64,000 bases of DNA from Chromatocurvus halotolerans (lineage in GTDB: Bacteria; Pseudomonadota; Gammaproteobacteria; Pseudomonadales; Halieaceae): contig NZ_SLWX01000006.1 of the NCBI RefSeq assembly GCF_004340525.1, positions 124,001 to 188,000 of the forward strand. Direction: 5' to 3'. Below the pieces are notes generated by a model. It was not told where the DNA came from, searched no databases, and saw only the letters and a list, made by a program, of their open reading frames with translations. This document shows positions 41,850-49,783 of the stretch, in pieces; positions within the stretch are counted from its first letter, which is position 1; each line of letters begins with the position of its first letter. The position numbers and the translations under genes are program-made.

Positions 41850-42647
41850 CTAGCAAGCATCGCATTGGGCCATCGCCGCTGTGTCCCGGGCCACGTCAAG
41901 CCAGGGAAAGCCCGTCCCCTGGTCAGCCCAGACGACATCGTCTCGCCAGGTGGGAAGCTGCGCGACCAGGGCTTCCTCCACCGCGGCCCGCGCATTGTTC
42001 TGCTCGCTGATGTGGGCGATGGCCACCTGCCTGAGATCGTCGGTTGCGATCTGCCGCAGCAGTTCACTGGCCTGCCGATTGCTGAGGTGTCCCCAGTCAC
42101 CGCCGACCCTGGCCTTGAGCGAGGGCGGATAGGGTCCCCCTGCCAGCAGCCCGCTGTCGTGATTGAACTCCAGCAGCAGGCCGTGGCATCCGCGGTAGGC
42201 ATCGATCACGTGCGGCGTAACGCTGCCAAGGTCGGTCAGAACACCGACACGGCAGCCGTTGCCGCTGAACAGATACTGGCAGGGCTCCCGCGCATCATGC
42301 GGGACCACCACAGAGCGCACCGCCATGGCGCCAAGGGAAAAGTGCTCTCCGGCGTTGAAGGCAACGACATTATTACAATCGCCGAGCCTGCCACTGCGCT
42401 GCGTGCCGTGGGTCAGGTAAACCGGAATCCCGAGCGCGCGCGCGAGTGGTCCCACGCCGCTGATGTGGTCGCTGTGTTCATGGGTGACCAGAATGGCCGT
42501 GATGCTGGCGGGATCCACCTGCAGTCGCTGCAGCCGGCGCCGCGCTTCCCTCAGCGAAAACCCACAGTCCACCATGACCAGGGTATCGCCACTCTGCACC
42601 AGGGTGGCGTTGCCCTTGCTTCCGCTGCCCAGGGATGCAAAGCGCAC
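41850..42647 (-). CDS. MBL-fold metallo-hydrolase, YycJ/WalJ-like
   Basis: A 265-residue metallo-beta-lactamase-fold protein. The opening MRFASLGSGSKGNATLV is typical of the YycJ/WalJ group. The di-metal motif HEHSDH is at 56-61, further ligands are His in VVVPHDAREP and Asp in VLTDLG, and the late HLSN-QAS is also group-specific. Proposed roles are nuclease or phosphodiesterase activity; none is proven for this branch. The start shares one base with the bamC stop (TAATG). dapA-bamC-MBL is a conserved pseudomonad-like order. Confidence 0.9.
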   Translation of the reverse strand: MRFASLGSGSKGNATLVQSGDTLVMVDCGFSLREARRRLQRLQVDPASITAILVTHEHSDHISGVGPLARALGIPVYLTHGTQRSGRLGDCNNVVAFNAGEHFSLGAMAVRSVVVPHDAREPCQYLFSGNGCRVGVLTDLGSVTPHVIDAYRGCHGLLLEFNHDSGLLAGGPYPPSLKARVGGDWGHLSNRQASELLRQIATDDLRQVAIAHISEQNNARAAVEEALVAQLPTWRDDVVWADQGTGFPWLDVARDTAAMAQCDAC

Positions 42648-43681
42648 TAATTGATATTCCCCTTGATCAATTCGAGCATCGCCTGCTTCTGTCCAGGATC
42701 CAGCTCGGGATCCCCCTCCTCCGTCTGCAGGTCAATCCTGACCTCGCTCGCGTCCGATTCCGCGAGCGACACCACAAACTGCCGATCCGCCAGCGGGTGA
42801 TTGCTGTCACGGCTGAAGAGTCGACCGAACCAGCCCCGGCTCTCCTCTTCATCGTCGCCAATGAAGCGAACGTAATAATTGCCGGCGCTGCGGTCGCGAT
42901 CCAGTATCTCGAACGTTGCCGCCTCCAGCGCCAGCGCCAGCGACGCCCACGCCCGGTTGAAGGGCAGACCGAGACGGATGTACACATCACCGCCGTCATC
43001 TTCCTGGACGGATATCTTGCCGCCCGCGCTGATCGCCCGGTCGGCCATCATGGAGACGGGCGCGGTCTCCGTGCTGTTCGCTATGTACTGCGCGACGCTG
43101 CGCAGCATCTCGGACTCATGCTCGAGATTGTTAGACACCTCCGGCCAACTGCTGGTATCGCCAGCGCGGTTCATCTGCAGGACATGCAGTTCACTGGTGC
43201 CGCGCTGCACGCCGCGCTCAATGCGGAAACGGAAGCGGGACTCCATGTCCTGATTGCGCAGCTTCAGCCAGTCTGTCTCGATAATCCCCTGCCCGGCGTC
43301 AATGCGGCCTGAATTGATGCCGGCCGCGGAGAGAAAGCCACGCACCTGTGGCCACAACTGGCCCGGCGCTATCGCCACCAGCGCCCAGCTCTCGTCGCCC
43401 AGCCGCTGAATGCGCACCATCTCCTCGGCACGTCCCGACGCCAGTGACGCTGGCCTTGGCACCTCGAATTCCCGTGTCATCAGGGCATCGGTCTGGATTG
43501 GAGGAATCGGGTACATTTCCTGCAGCGCGGCCGTCTCTCCGGGGCGAACCTCGATGATCTCGGTTGTCCGGGCCTGTCGATAATCCCCGGAGCTGTCCCG
43601 GAAGAAGCCGGAGTCGCCGAACAGGTACCCACAACCCGCCAGCGGCAGACAGAGCAACGCGACTGACAGACTGCGCAGCAT
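42647..43681 (-). CDS. bamC: Outer membrane assembly lipoprotein BamC
   Basis: A 344-residue lipoprotein of the BAM complex. Lipobox LPLAGC (lipidated Cys about 17) is followed by the unstructured GDYRQARTTEIIEVRP segment that contacts BamD, then two helix-grip domains (about 95-205 and 225-325). ATG 43681 shares a base with the dapA stop (TGATG); a GTG one codon earlier is less likely. The dapA-bamC pairing is classic and supports the name. Confidence 0.93.
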   Translation of the reverse strand: MLRSLSVALLCLPLAGCGYLFGDSGFFRDSSGDYRQARTTEIIEVRPGETAALQEMYPIPPIQTDALMTREFEVPRPASLASGRAEEMVRIQRLGDESWALVAIAPGQLWPQVRGFLSAAGINSGRIDAGQGIIETDWLKLRNQDMESRFRFRIERGVQRGTSELHVLQMNRAGDTSSWPEVSNNLEHESEMLRSVAQYIANSTETAPVSMMADRAISAGGKISVQEDDGGDVYIRLGLPFNRAWASLALALEAATFEILDRDRSAGNYYVRFIGDDEEESRGWFGRLFSRDSNHPLADRQFVVSLAESDASEVRIDLQTEEGDPELDPGQKQAMLELIKGNIN

Positions 43682-44553
43682 CACAGTGCCACCCCTGCCA
43701 GCGCATCATCCACAACCGCGCGCAGCTTCGCATCCAGGGGCAGCAGGGGCAGGCGTATGCCTGTCTCGATGAGGCCCATGCGCGCCAGCGCCCACTTCAC
43801 CGGTATGGGATTGGGCTCGATGAACAGCGCCGCCGTCAACCCCGCCATACGCGCATCAATGTCTGCCGCGCCCGCCTGGTCGCCCGCCATCGCAGCGTCG
43901 CACAGCTCGGCCATCAGCTTCGGCACCACGTTGGCGGTCACCGAGACATTGCCTCGCCCGCCTGCCAGCATCAGCTCCCGCGCCGTCGGGTCATCACCCG
44001 AGTACACGGCAAAGTCATCGCCGACCCGTTCGATCAACTCCCTTCCGCGCTCCATATTGCCCGTCGCATCCTTGATACCGACGATATTCGGATGACGCGA
44101 CAGGGCCACCGCAGTGTCGTTGGCGAGATCCGCCGCACAGCGGGCAGGTACGTTATAGAGGATCTGCGGAATCTCGACGGCGTCGGCAATCGCCATAAAG
44201 TGGGCGTAGATCCCGGCCTGCGTGGGACGATTGTAGTAGGGGACCACAAGCAGGCAGGCATCGGCACCCGCGTTGGCGGCGGCCGTGGTCAGCTCGATGG
44301 CCTCGCGGGTGGAGTTGGCGCCGGTGCCGGCGATCACGGGCAGGCGGCCGGCAACATACTCGACGCAGTGGCGAATCACCGCGCAGTGCTCCGGAACCGT
44401 CAGTGTCGCACTTTCTCCCGTGGTGCCGGTGACTCCGATCGCCGCGGTGCCCGCGCTGATGTGCATGTCCAGGAGACGCTCGAGAGCCGCCCAGTCGAGG
44501 CTCCCGTCATCGTGCATGGGTGTGACGAGAGCGACTATGCTGCCAGTGATCAT
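43681..44553 (-). CDS. dapA: 4-hydroxy-tetrahydrodipicolinate synthase
   Basis: Condenses pyruvate with aspartate semialdehyde at the entry to lysine/DAP synthesis. 290 residues. Schiff-base Lys161 in NIVGIKDATGN, Tyr133 in ILYNVP and the Thr44-Thr45 pair in VTGTTGES occupy the same numbers as in the E. coli enzyme. It opens a minus-strand operon dapA-bamC-MBL, probably from the promoter at 44618-44645. Confidence 0.97.
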   Translation of the reverse strand: MITGSIVALVTPMHDDGSLDWAALERLLDMHISAGTAAIGVTGTTGESATLTVPEHCAVIRHCVEYVAGRLPVIAGTGANSTREAIELTTAAANAGADACLLVVPYYNRPTQAGIYAHFMAIADAVEIPQILYNVPARCAADLANDTAVALSRHPNIVGIKDATGNMERGRELIERVGDDFAVYSGDDPTARELMLAGGRGNVSVTANVVPKLMAELCDAAMAGDQAGAADIDARMAGLTAALFIEPNPIPVKWALARMGLIETGIRLPLLPLDAKLRAVVDDALAGVAL

Positions 44554-44617
44554 GCGAAACTCCGCAAATTGACCCGGGTCGGCGTCGAAAACGCCGACGG
44601 TCGGGTTAAAGGGCGCA

Positions 44618-44645
44618 ATTATCCATGCCCATCACCCAAACACAA
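44618..44645 (-). promoter_or_regulatory. Probable dapA promoter
   Basis: On the minus strand TTGTGT (44645-44640), a 16-base spacer ending in TG, and GATAAT (44623-44618). The leader to dapA is about 58 bases and contains an 8-bp perfect hairpin, GTCGGCGT with its complement, at 44578-44598. No long riboswitch-like structure fits in the space. Confidence 0.5.
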
Positions 44646-44716
44646 CCGGATTGAGGTATCCGTCACGCCGCGCTAGAGTGCAGCACGTGGGGTTTGACTG
44701 AAAACCGGAGGCCCGA

Positions 44717-45223
44717 ATGAACGTCCTGACCCGTCTTTGCCTGGTCATCATCGCAACACTTCTCTTCAGCAGCCTGCCGGCGGCGGGCCAGGATCAGCTG
44801 CGTATCAGCGAACTGACGCCACTGGACAGACAGTATATGCAGCGCCAGCGCGATGCGATCGAGAGTCTGGCGCGCCGCCATACCGGCAGCGGTTTTGACG
44901 GTTCTCCCGCAAACGACATTCCGCTGCTGCAGCGCCTCCTCGATGAGCGCCGTGTGCGGCCTGAGCAGACCGAGGAACTGCAGGCCATGGGCATACTGCT
45001 GGGCGATGTCCTGGCGCGGGAACTCGACATGCACTGGGTGATTTACGAGGACCCGGTGGGCCGCAGCCGCGCGCTGCGTTACCGCGAAACCGACAATTAC
45101 CTGTTTCCGGCCACCATGATTTCGCGTCGGCGCGCCGTTGGCAATGATCGTCCAGTGCAGGAAATCTATGACAAGGCGATCGACCTGATTGAACCGATCC
45201 GGGAAAAGCGGCCGTTCCAGTGA
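44717..45223 (+). CDS. Secreted DUF3806 protein
   Basis: A 168-residue protein with a signal peptide ending at AAGQ (about residue 25) and then one DUF3806 domain: LLQRLLDERRVRPEQTEELQ, LGDVLARELDMHWVIYEDPVG and LFPATMISRR are its blocks. The function of the domain is unknown. It would be periplasmic. It is divergent from dapA and 82 bases before the MCE transport cassette, so cotranscription with that cassette is possible but not shown. Confidence 0.75.
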   Translation: MNVLTRLCLVIIATLLFSSLPAAGQDQLRISELTPLDRQYMQRQRDAIESLARRHTGSGFDGSPANDIPLLQRLLDERRVRPEQTEELQAMGILLGDVLARELDMHWVIYEDPVGRSRALRYRETDNYLFPATMISRRRAVGNDRPVQEIYDKAIDLIEPIREKRPFQ

Positions 45224-45305
45224 GCCGGTCACGCCGCCGGCAGCATCCGGCAGACGCAGTGGCCACCTGCAACCTTTGGCGCGAGTAAGCCAGGGAAAAC
45301 CGACC

Positions 45306-46436
45306 ATGGACGCAACGGCCCCCGACTGCGCACTGCGTCCTGACGCGAGCGGTCAGCCCACGCTTTACCTTAGCGGCGACTGGACAGAGGGCCAGCCCAC
45401 CCCGGCACCATCCCGGTTGCAGGATATGCTGGCACGGATTGAACCGCCCGGTCCCGTCGCCCTCGACCTCTCCGGCATCGGCGATTGGGATTCTCAGCTC
45501 CCCGCGTTCTGCCTGAGATGGATGAATCTGTGCCGCTCCCGCGGTATCGATTGCGAGCGTCGCCGCCACGGTTCCAGTCTCGACGACCTGCTGGATCTGG
45601 CAACCGCGACACCGCCGCGCGAGGCACGACCGCGCAGCGCCGGCTGGCTGTCGGCGGCTGCCATCAGGCGCAACCTGCATGAGATCGGCGAGCAGGTGCA
45701 GGAATCCCTGGCCTTTGTGGGGGATGCCACTGTCGCCTGCGCCACCTGCATGATGCCCGGCTCGAGCATGCGCTGGTCCGACCTGAAGCTGTACTGCGCT
45801 CAGGCCGGGCCCGGGGCACTGCCCATCATCACACTGACGAGCATTCTGGTCGGCATGATTCTCGCGTATCTCGGCGCGGTGCAGCTGAAGGAGTTTGGCG
45901 CCGAGGTCTATGTCGCCGACCTCGTGGGCATCGGCATGCTCAGGGAAATGGGCGCACTGATGACGGCTGTGGTCATGGCGGGTCGAACAGGCGCCGCCTA
46001 TGCCGCCCAGATCGGCACCATGCAGAGCAACGACGAAATCGACGCCCTGACGACCCTCGGCCTGTCACCGATGGAATTCCTGGTCGCGCCACGCCTGCTG
46101 GCGCTCGCGCTTATGATGCCCCTGCTGACGATCTATGCCAACGTCCTCGGCATGCTGGGCGGGGCGATCGTCGCCGGCGGCATGGGGATCAGTCCACTGG
46201 CCTACCTGAGTGAACTGGTCACCGTACTGGCCCCCGGGCACTTCATGGTCGGACTGTCCAAGAGCCTGCTGTTTGCCGTGCTGATCGCGATTGCCGGCTG
46301 CCGTGCCGGCATGTCGGCAGGTCGCAGCTCCGCGGGCGTTGGCGACGCCACCACGGAAGCCGTCGTCACCGCGGTGGTCTACCTGATCGTCGCCGATGCC
46401 GGCATGAACATTCTCTTTCAGCAGGTGGGCGTGTGA
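45306..46436 (+). CDS. MlaE-family ABC permease with N-terminal STAS-like domain
   Basis: A 376-residue permease. Residues 1-95 look like a STAS domain (LYLSGDWTEG, VALDLSGIGDWDSQLPAFCL), and residues from about 125 form the MlaE/YrbE membrane part with five or so helices (ILVGMILAYLGAVQLKEFGA, MGALMTAVVMAGRTGAAYAA, GTMQSNDEIDALTTLGLSP). In canonical Mla systems the STAS protein MlaB is separate; here it is fused. It would span the inner membrane and move phospholipid with the ATPase and MCE protein that follow. Start ATG 45306; its stop overlaps the next start by 4 bases. Confidence 0.9.
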   Translation: MDATAPDCALRPDASGQPTLYLSGDWTEGQPTPAPSRLQDMLARIEPPGPVALDLSGIGDWDSQLPAFCLRWMNLCRSRGIDCERRRHGSSLDDLLDLATATPPREARPRSAGWLSAAAIRRNLHEIGEQVQESLAFVGDATVACATCMMPGSSMRWSDLKLYCAQAGPGALPIITLTSILVGMILAYLGAVQLKEFGAEVYVADLVGIGMLREMGALMTAVVMAGRTGAAYAAQIGTMQSNDEIDALTTLGLSPMEFLVAPRLLALALMMPLLTIYANVLGMLGGAIVAGGMGISPLAYLSELVTVLAPGHFMVGLSKSLLFAVLIAIAGCRAGMSAGRSSAGVGDATTEAVVTAVVYLIVADAGMNILFQQVGV

Positions 46437-47227
46437 TCCAGGAGCCGGTTATCGAGGTGCATGGGCTGTGCATGGCCTACGGTTCCACGGTCGTTCAGCG
46501 CGACCTCGATTTCGCCGTCTTCCCCGGAGACATTTTTGTCATCATGGGCGGCTCCGGCTGCGGCAAGAGCACCCTGTTGCGTCACTTGCTTGGCCTCAAG
46601 ACGCCCGCCGCTGGCGACGTGCTCTATCACGGTCGCAGCCTGATGTCTGCCAGTGCCGCGGAGCGACGTGTCATGCGGCGCAGCTGGGGAATCACTTACC
46701 AGAGTGGCGGCCTGTTCAGCGCCATGAGCCTCGCGGAGAATGTGGCGCTGCCGCTGCACCAGTACACGCAATACGAAGCTGCCACCATTGATGATATCGT
46801 GGCCTACAAGCTCGCGCTGGTGGGCCTGGATGGCTTCCAGGACTATCTGCCTGAAGAAATCAGCGGTGGCATGCGCAAACGCGCGGCCCTGGCACGTGCC
46901 ATTGCCCTGGATCCCGAGATTCTGTTCTTCGATGAGCCCTCTGCCGGGCTTGACCCGGTTAGCTCACGACGCCTCGACGACCTGATCCTGCAGATCAAGG
47001 AGTCGACCGGAGCCACCGTGGTGATGGTGACGCACGAGCTGCCGAGCATTTTTGCCATCGCCACCAACAGCGTCTATCTGGACGCGGAGACCCGGACCAT
47101 GATTGACTACGGCGATCCAGGCTGGCTGAGAACACACAGTGAACAGCCTGTCGTGCGGCAGTTTCTGAATCGCGAAGCCGACGTCCGGCCGTCCGGCGAC
47201 GTCTCCGGGGAGGACGATCGTGGGTGA
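46433..47227 (+). CDS. MlaF-like ABC transporter ATPase
   Basis: A 264-residue ATPase. Walker A GGSGCGKSTLLRHLLG (about 39-54), signature EEISGGMRKRAALARA (about 141-156), Walker B ILFFDEPSAGLDP (about 163-175) and the switch His in VMVTHELPS. The MRKR after the signature is typical of the MlaF branch. Start is GTG 46433, overlapping the permease stop as GTGA; the stop overlaps the MCE gene by 8 bases. It powers lipid movement by the cassette. Confidence 0.93.
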   Translation: MIQEPVIEVHGLCMAYGSTVVQRDLDFAVFPGDIFVIMGGSGCGKSTLLRHLLGLKTPAAGDVLYHGRSLMSASAAERRVMRRSWGITYQSGGLFSAMSLAENVALPLHQYTQYEAATIDDIVAYKLALVGLDGFQDYLPEEISGGMRKRAALARAIALDPEILFFDEPSAGLDPVSSRRLDDLILQIKESTGATVVMVTHELPSIFAIATNSVYLDAETRTMIDYGDPGWLRTHSEQPVVRQFLNREADVRPSGDVSGEDDRG

Positions 47228-48194
47228 ACGCAAGCACAGCGTGCTGATCGGCTCCTTCGTGGTGGGTTCCCTGCTCATTGTGCTCGCCGGAGCGGTAGTT
47301 ATCGGCAGCACCGGTTTCGGAGGCCAGCGAGAGCGGGTCGTCATGGTCTTCGAGGGCTCGGTGAAAGGGCTGACCGTGGGTGCACCGGTAGCCTTGCGCG
47401 GGGTAGAGATCGGCCAGGTCACCGACATCCAGCTGCTGTTGTCCACGGACAAGGCTGACATCATCATGCAGGTTGAGGCGGAGCTGTCCGAGAGAAACGT
47501 TCTTCTCGTCGGCGAAGGCATGGATGCGTCGTCGCTCATTCCCTATCTGATCGATAACGGCCTGCGCGCCCAGCTCAACATGCAGAGCGTGCTGACCGGA
47601 CTGCTTTATGTGCAGATGGACTTCCACCCCGACACCGTTGTCAGTCTGCCAGACGTTACCTCGCCGCACACACAGGTGCCAACCATTCCCACCGAGCTGG
47701 AGCTGCTGCGCAGAACACTGCAATCCATCGATTACGCCAGAATCGCGCAGGACATCGGTGATATTGCGGGCAGTCTCAATACGCTGACCGCAACGGAAGA
47801 GTTCCAGGCCCTGCCCGGAGACCTGCAGCAGACGCTGGCATCCCTTGCGCAGGCAGGTGACGGTCTCACAGATGCCATGGTCGCGCTGCGACCTGAAGTG
47901 ACGACCGTGCTCGCGGAAGCCCGCGGCGTGCTGCAGCAGGTCAACGCGGATCTTCCCGGGCTCGCCAGCAGCGCCGGCAGTGGCCTGAAGCGACTGGACT
48001 CGGCGCTGCTGGCCACAGAACAGGCCATGCGATCCATCGGTGACCAGGTGGATCCCGGATCGCCCACGCTGTACCAGCTGAACGCAACGCTGAAAGAACT
48101 CGCGGATGCCAGCCGGGCCCTGCAGTCTCTGGCACGGTTGCTGGAGGAACATCCGGATGCCCTTCTGCGTGGTCGACGGAGTAACGACCAGTGA
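47220..48194 (+). CDS. MCE-domain (MlaD-like) lipid-transport protein
   Basis: A 324-residue protein anchored by one N-terminal helix (about 10-30). A single MCE domain follows (about 38-120: FEGSVKGLTVGAPVALRGVEIGQVTDI), then a long region of helices with repeated small and Gln/Leu residues (about 155-310) that could form a periplasmic tunnel or bridge. MCE proteins carry lipids across the periplasm. GTG 47220 starts the gene inside the ATPase end. The single-domain MCE with a long helical tail resembles PqiB/Mce-like cassettes more than E. coli MlaD. Confidence 0.9.
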   Translation: MGERKHSVLIGSFVVGSLLIVLAGAVVIGSTGFGGQRERVVMVFEGSVKGLTVGAPVALRGVEIGQVTDIQLLLSTDKADIIMQVEAELSERNVLLVGEGMDASSLIPYLIDNGLRAQLNMQSVLTGLLYVQMDFHPDTVVSLPDVTSPHTQVPTIPTELELLRRTLQSIDYARIAQDIGDIAGSLNTLTATEEFQALPGDLQQTLASLAQAGDGLTDAMVALRPEVTTVLAEARGVLQQVNADLPGLASSAGSGLKRLDSALLATEQAMRSIGDQVDPGSPTLYQLNATLKELADASRALQSLARLLEEHPDALLRGRRSNDQ

Positions 48195-48778
48195 AAGGCC
48201 CGTATTTCCAGACGCTGTGTTACCTGCTGGCAATGACACTGGGAGGCTGCGCCACGCCTGCCGCCGTGGACTATCTGACGCTGACCTCACCAGCGCAGGC
48301 AGCCATTCGCAGTGATGCGCCCCCGGTGAGTGTCGGCCCGGTTACGCTACCCGAATACCTCAAGCGCAGCGCTCTGGCGAGACGCGACAGCGAGGGCGCG
48401 CTGCACTACAGTGTGTCAGAGCTCTGGGCAGAGCCGCTGGATCAGGGCATACAGCGCACGCTGATCGAGATTCTCTCTGACGCGCTTGAAGGCGCAGGGA
48501 TCACGAATTTCCCCGGACCCTCGGCCTCGCGGGCGGATTACGGGGTCAGCATTTCTGTGCGCAGGCTGGAGGCAACAGATGCCATAGCGAGGCTGTCCGC
48601 GAGCTGGCGCATTCTGCCAACGTCATCCGTTTCACCGGGCCCGACACTCACGGGGCGATTCAGTCGCGAGGAAGCCCTTGTGTCACCCTCCGGTCCCGCC
48701 GTCGCCCGCGCCTTCAGTGCTCTGGTGCGCGCGCTTGCACTGGATATCGCCGGCGCGATCCCGGCGCAGGACCCCTGA
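48191..48778 (+). CDS. PqiC-like ABC-transport auxiliary lipoprotein
   Basis: A 195-residue lipoprotein of the ABC-type transport auxiliary family. Lipobox LGGC (Cys about 18), then YLTLTSP, VGPVTLPEYLKRSALARR (about 50-67) and ELWAEPLDQGIQRTLIEIL (about 77-95), which are the family blocks. PqiC-type lipoproteins sit in the outer membrane and contact the MCE partner. GTG 48191 overlaps the MCE stop, completing a four-gene, fully overlapping cassette. Confidence 0.88.
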   Translation: MKGPYFQTLCYLLAMTLGGCATPAAVDYLTLTSPAQAAIRSDAPPVSVGPVTLPEYLKRSALARRDSEGALHYSVSELWAEPLDQGIQRTLIEILSDALEGAGITNFPGPSASRADYGVSISVRRLEATDAIARLSASWRILPTSSVSPGPTLTGRFSREEALVSPSGPAVARAFSALVRALALDIAGAIPAQDP

Positions 48779-48903
48779 AGTCCGGCATACCGACCGGGCA
48801 ACGTGGCCCAACAGCCCGACGCCACCTGCCTTGCCGTGTACAGCACGGGGAGGCGCCGGTATGATCTTCCGCCTTCTGCCTGATAGCCGCAAGGAGCGAG
48901 CGC

Positions 48904-49761
48904 ATGGAAAACATTGACATCCCGCAACTCATCAATATCTACGCCATCCCCTGGGGCATTCGCATCGTCACCGCGCTGGTCATTTTCATTATCGGGCGCA
49001 TGGTCGTTGCCGTCGTAGTGGGCATCGCCCAGAAACTCATGCTGCGACAGAAACTGGACGAGACGCTGGTTATTTTTGTTGTCGCCATTCTTCGGGCCCT
49101 GCTGCTGCTGTTCGTGATCATCGCAGCACTGAGCCAGCTCGGTATCGACACCACGTCACTGATTGCACTGATCGGCGCCGCGGGCCTGGCCATCGGCCTG
49201 TCACTGCAAAGCTCGCTGTCAAATTTTGCGGCCGGCGTCATGCTGATCATCTTCCGTCCTTTCGTGAAAGGCAACTTCGTCGAGGCGGGCAACGCGATGG
49301 GTACGATAGACAAGGTCAACATTTTCACCACGACGATGATCACGCCCGACAACAAGGAGATCATCGTTCCGAACGGCACCATTATGAGCAACAACATCAC
49401 CAATTTCTCCGCGAAGCCCACCCGTCGCGTCGACATGACTTTCGGTATCTCCTACGACGACGACCTGCGCCTGGCAAGGAGCATCCTGCAGGATATCGTC
49501 GAGGGCGATGAGCGTGTATTGGCAGATCCGGCGCCCGCCGTGGTGGTCGGGGCACTGGCGGACTCCAGCGTCAATTTCCTGGTGCGCCCCTGGGTGAACT
49601 CGGCCGATTACTGGCCGGTGTTCTGGGACACCACGGAGAAGGTGAAACTGCGCTTTGACGAGGCGGGGATCACCATTCCGTTTCCGCAGCGGGAGCTGCA
49701 CATTACCCGGTACGAGACCGCCATGGCCACGGAGCAAGCGCGGACCGCGGTAGCGGAATAG
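48904..49761 (+). CDS. mscS: Small-conductance mechanosensitive channel (MscS family)
   Basis: A 285-residue heptameric channel that opens on membrane stretch in hypo-osmotic shock. Three helices: TM1 about 15-38, TM2 about 55-80, and the pore helix TM3 GAAGLAIGLSLQSSLSNFAAG (first part, Gly/Ala pattern). The cytoplasmic beta domain has PFVKGNFVEAGNAMGTIDKVN and VPNGTIMSNNITNFS. Length matches E. coli MscS (286). ATG 48904 has AAGGAG 8 bases upstream. Confidence 0.95.
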   Translation: MENIDIPQLINIYAIPWGIRIVTALVIFIIGRMVVAVVVGIAQKLMLRQKLDETLVIFVVAILRALLLLFVIIAALSQLGIDTTSLIALIGAAGLAIGLSLQSSLSNFAAGVMLIIFRPFVKGNFVEAGNAMGTIDKVNIFTTTMITPDNKEIIVPNGTIMSNNITNFSAKPTRRVDMTFGISYDDDLRLARSILQDIVEGDERVLADPAPAVVVGALADSSVNFLVRPWVNSADYWPVFWDTTEKVKLRFDEAGITIPFPQRELHITRYETAMATEQARTAVAE

Positions 49762-49783
49762 GCAAGGACGTTGCCGTCGGCGA

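Noticed and set aside
44578-44598. Hairpin in the dapA leader as a lysine riboswitch
   Set aside because: The leader is only about 58 bases, far too short for the lysine riboswitch, and no T-run follows the hairpin.
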